From positions 1 to 64,000 of IMG/VR virus record IMGVR_UViG_3300035703_000010: a DNA stretch of 64,000 nucleotides; one strand, written 5' to 3'. Below, piece by piece: positions 62,510 through 64,000 of this stretch. A program made the position numbers and the translations under genes. A model generated the notes under the pieces. That model was not told where the DNA came from and ran no database searches. It saw nothing but the letters and a program-made list of their open reading frames with translations. The number at the start of each line of letters is the position of its first letter. Positions within the stretch are counted from its first letter, which is position 1. Source of the stretch: a virus.

Positions 62510-64000
62510 ATGCCAAAGATATCATCTATACCATCTAAACTGATATATTCAGTTGATGTTCCTGAAGTTGAAAACTTTCAAGCACAATTTGTATACAACT
62601 ATTATGTTCCAAATGAATCGATACAAGATTATAAAGATGATAAATTTGGGGAGTCTATTTTATTAGACAAAATGAATCTTAATCTTGATGTTTTAAAACA
62701 GCCTGGATATGAAATAGAAGGTTTTTTAAACAAAAATTCTAGAATTTCTGATCTAAAAAAGTTACCTCGGTATATAAAACTGACTTGGGCTAATGACTTT
62801 AAACTTTTGTCTAAAAGTAAATATGGTTTTTTTTATAAAGACAAAGTTAATAATGAAATTAAAGGAAAAGGTCTGACCGATTCTGATATATCAAAAATTG
62901 TAAGAGAGGATCAGTTTGCTAGCAGCTATTATACGTCTATAGAATCTAGCAACAGGAATATCATAAATGGAATATCTTCTGTTTTTGACTCGATAGACAA
63001 TACTTTGTTAAAAGATCCAGATCTTAGAAACAATTTTCCAAAATCAGTTAAAGAAGTTAATACAGTTTATAAAGATTCTGAAGCTGATAATACAATTCAA
63101 GCTTCTATGTCTGCAATTGCGTATCAAAAGGGAGGTCTTGAATTAAAGAACCAAACCAAAGATTCGTATTTGCAAAAATTATCATCAACAAAATTTTATT
63201 CGCAAATTAATAATAATTTTTTGCACAGCGTAGTAATAAATGCGTTAAGTTCTCAACATCCGAACAACTCAATTTTTCAAAGCTTTATAGATTATTCAAA
63301 AAAAATTAATAAGCTAAACATAAACCGCAAGCTTTCTGATTCTGAGTATAAGGCTTCAATACCATACCATACTACTTACCAATGGGACGCAAGATCAAAT
63401 TTAGATAATGAGTCTACATTTAATGTTACTGGATATGTTATAGAAAAAGTCGAAATGTTTTCTGATGGAACAGTAAAACGATTTAATCCTATCGTGATAA
63501 GAGGAGGGGAAAAAAATAGTTACATAGATTTTCAAGTTAGATATGGAGCTATGTATTTCTATAGCATTAGAACTATCATGGATATAACATACAATGCTAT
63601 AGACAATAAAGAATATAAGTTCATGAGAGTAGGATCTTTTATTGCTTCAAAAGATACGACTATTGACGTACAAACGATAGAAAATGTTGCTCCTCCTCCT
63701 CCACAAGATTTGATGTTTGTCTGGAATTATGATAGAGTAAATCAAAATACGATTGTTTTTGATCATCAAAACAATAAGCCATTTCCAAATACAGGAGTAC
63801 CAGGATCATTAATGATAGCTTGGTCAATGCCAGTTAACTCTCAAATGGATATAAAAAAATTCCAAGTTTTTAGAAGAAAATCTGTTAATGATCCATTTGA
63901 ATTAATAAAAATGTACGATTTCGATGACTCTATTTCAAAGTTTGAAACTTTAGAAAACAACATAAATCCAACGTTGATTACTAAGAGCAAAGATCCTGTT
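62510..64000 (+). CDS. Putative virion protein, 5' part (cut by window edge)
   Basis: Open reading frame of 497 codons from ATG 62510, still open at the window end, so the C-terminus is missing. It begins MPKISSIPSKLIYSVDVPEV. Asn/Lys/Ile/Ser-rich composition resembles the two preceding large genes. Towards the visible end there is a Pro run (VAPPPPQDLMFVW, residues about 395-407) and then segments like GSLMIAWSMPV and DIKKFQVFRR that look like a fibronectin III-type domain. No catalytic motif. Part of the same rightward structural block. Confidence 0.65.
   Translation, partial: MPKISSIPSKLIYSVDVPEVENFQAQFVYNYYVPNESIQDYKDDKFGESILLDKMNLNLDVLKQPGYEIEGFLNKNSRISDLKKLPRYIKLTWANDFKLLSKSKYGFFYKDKVNNEIKGKGLTDSDISKIVREDQFASSYYTSIESSNRNIINGISSVFDSIDNTLLKDPDLRNNFPKSVKEVNTVYKDSEADNTIQASMSAIAYQKGGLELKNQTKDSYLQKLSSTKFYSQINNNFLHSVVINALSSQHPNNSIFQSFIDYSKKINKLNINRKLSDSEYKASIPYHTTYQWDARSNLDNESTFNVTGYVIEKVEMFSDGTVKRFNPIVIRGGEKNSYIDFQVRYGAMYFYSIRTIMDITYNAIDNKEYKFMRVGSFIASKDTTIDVQTIENVAPPPPQDLMFVWNYDRVNQNTIVFDHQNNKPFPNTGVPGSLMIAWSMPVNSQMDIKKFQVFRRKSVNDPFELIKMYDFDDSISKFETLENNINPTLITKSKDPV

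Overview
This window is part of a large, AT-rich, tailed bacteriophage with a contractile-tail (myovirus), T4-like gene set. The evidence is a gp25-like baseplate protein, a gp6/baseplate-J-like wedge protein, a gp5-like OB-fold hub protein, a T4 gp55-like late sigma factor, and two exact copies of the T4-type late promoter octamer TATAAATA placed upstream of leftward late transcription units. Coding is dense: no gap exceeds about 130 bases, and there is no tRNA, rRNA, insertion sequence or CRISPR array that I can support. The host cannot be fixed from sequence. The phage encodes a lipoprotein, so a bacterial envelope that accepts lipoproteins is likely; AT-richness, LamG-rich baseplate proteins and the many glycosyltransferases resemble large aquatic myoviruses, but that is inference.

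Layout: (1) 1-1.26 kb, rightward: the 3' part of an ATP-dependent DNA ligase and a small lipoprotein. (2) 8.6-1.28 kb, leftward: three mosaic tail-fibre-like proteins and a small downstream gene, headed by an exact late promoter at 8599-8606. The last gene ends in a UGA followed by a possible RNA structure and an in-frame extension. (3) 8.6-10.06 kb, rightward: NADAR glycosidase, Pth2-like hydrolase, unknown protein. (4) 28.9-10.07 kb, leftward: late sigma factor, hub, peptidase-domain protein, gp25, gp6, then six large virion proteins. (5) 47.2-28.9 kb, leftward and continuous with (4): about twelve glycosyltransferases with a PseB/PseC/PseH-like sugar pathway, a UDP-glucose dehydrogenase, a sugar nucleotidyltransferase, and one embedded RecB/Cas4-like nuclease. 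This block also begins at an exact late promoter (47281-47288). (6) 47.3-54.9 kb, rightward: membrane-anchored coiled coil, degenerate GroEL-like protein, small proteins, ClpP-like protease, XPD/DinG-like helicase, Hc1-like histone-like protein, PIN-PhoH ATPase, with one leftward mini-sigma-like regulator. (7) 54.9-64.0 kb, rightward: four large putative virion proteins, the last cut by the window edge.

The most interesting part is region 5. A phage seems to carry its own nucleotide-sugar and glycosyltransferase programme in the same late, leftward transcription direction as its baseplate genes, with no polymerase or flippase. This suggests glycosylation of virion proteins (or, less likely, of DNA or host surface) at the time particles are built. 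The second highlight is a chaperonin-fold protein that keeps an apical-domain-like core but has lost the recognisable ATP-site motifs, close to a ClpP-like protease with an intact triad. Sequence-level regulatory candidates include a hairpin with the nuclease start codon in its loop, a possible structured UGA readthrough site, and palindromes abutting starts or stops.
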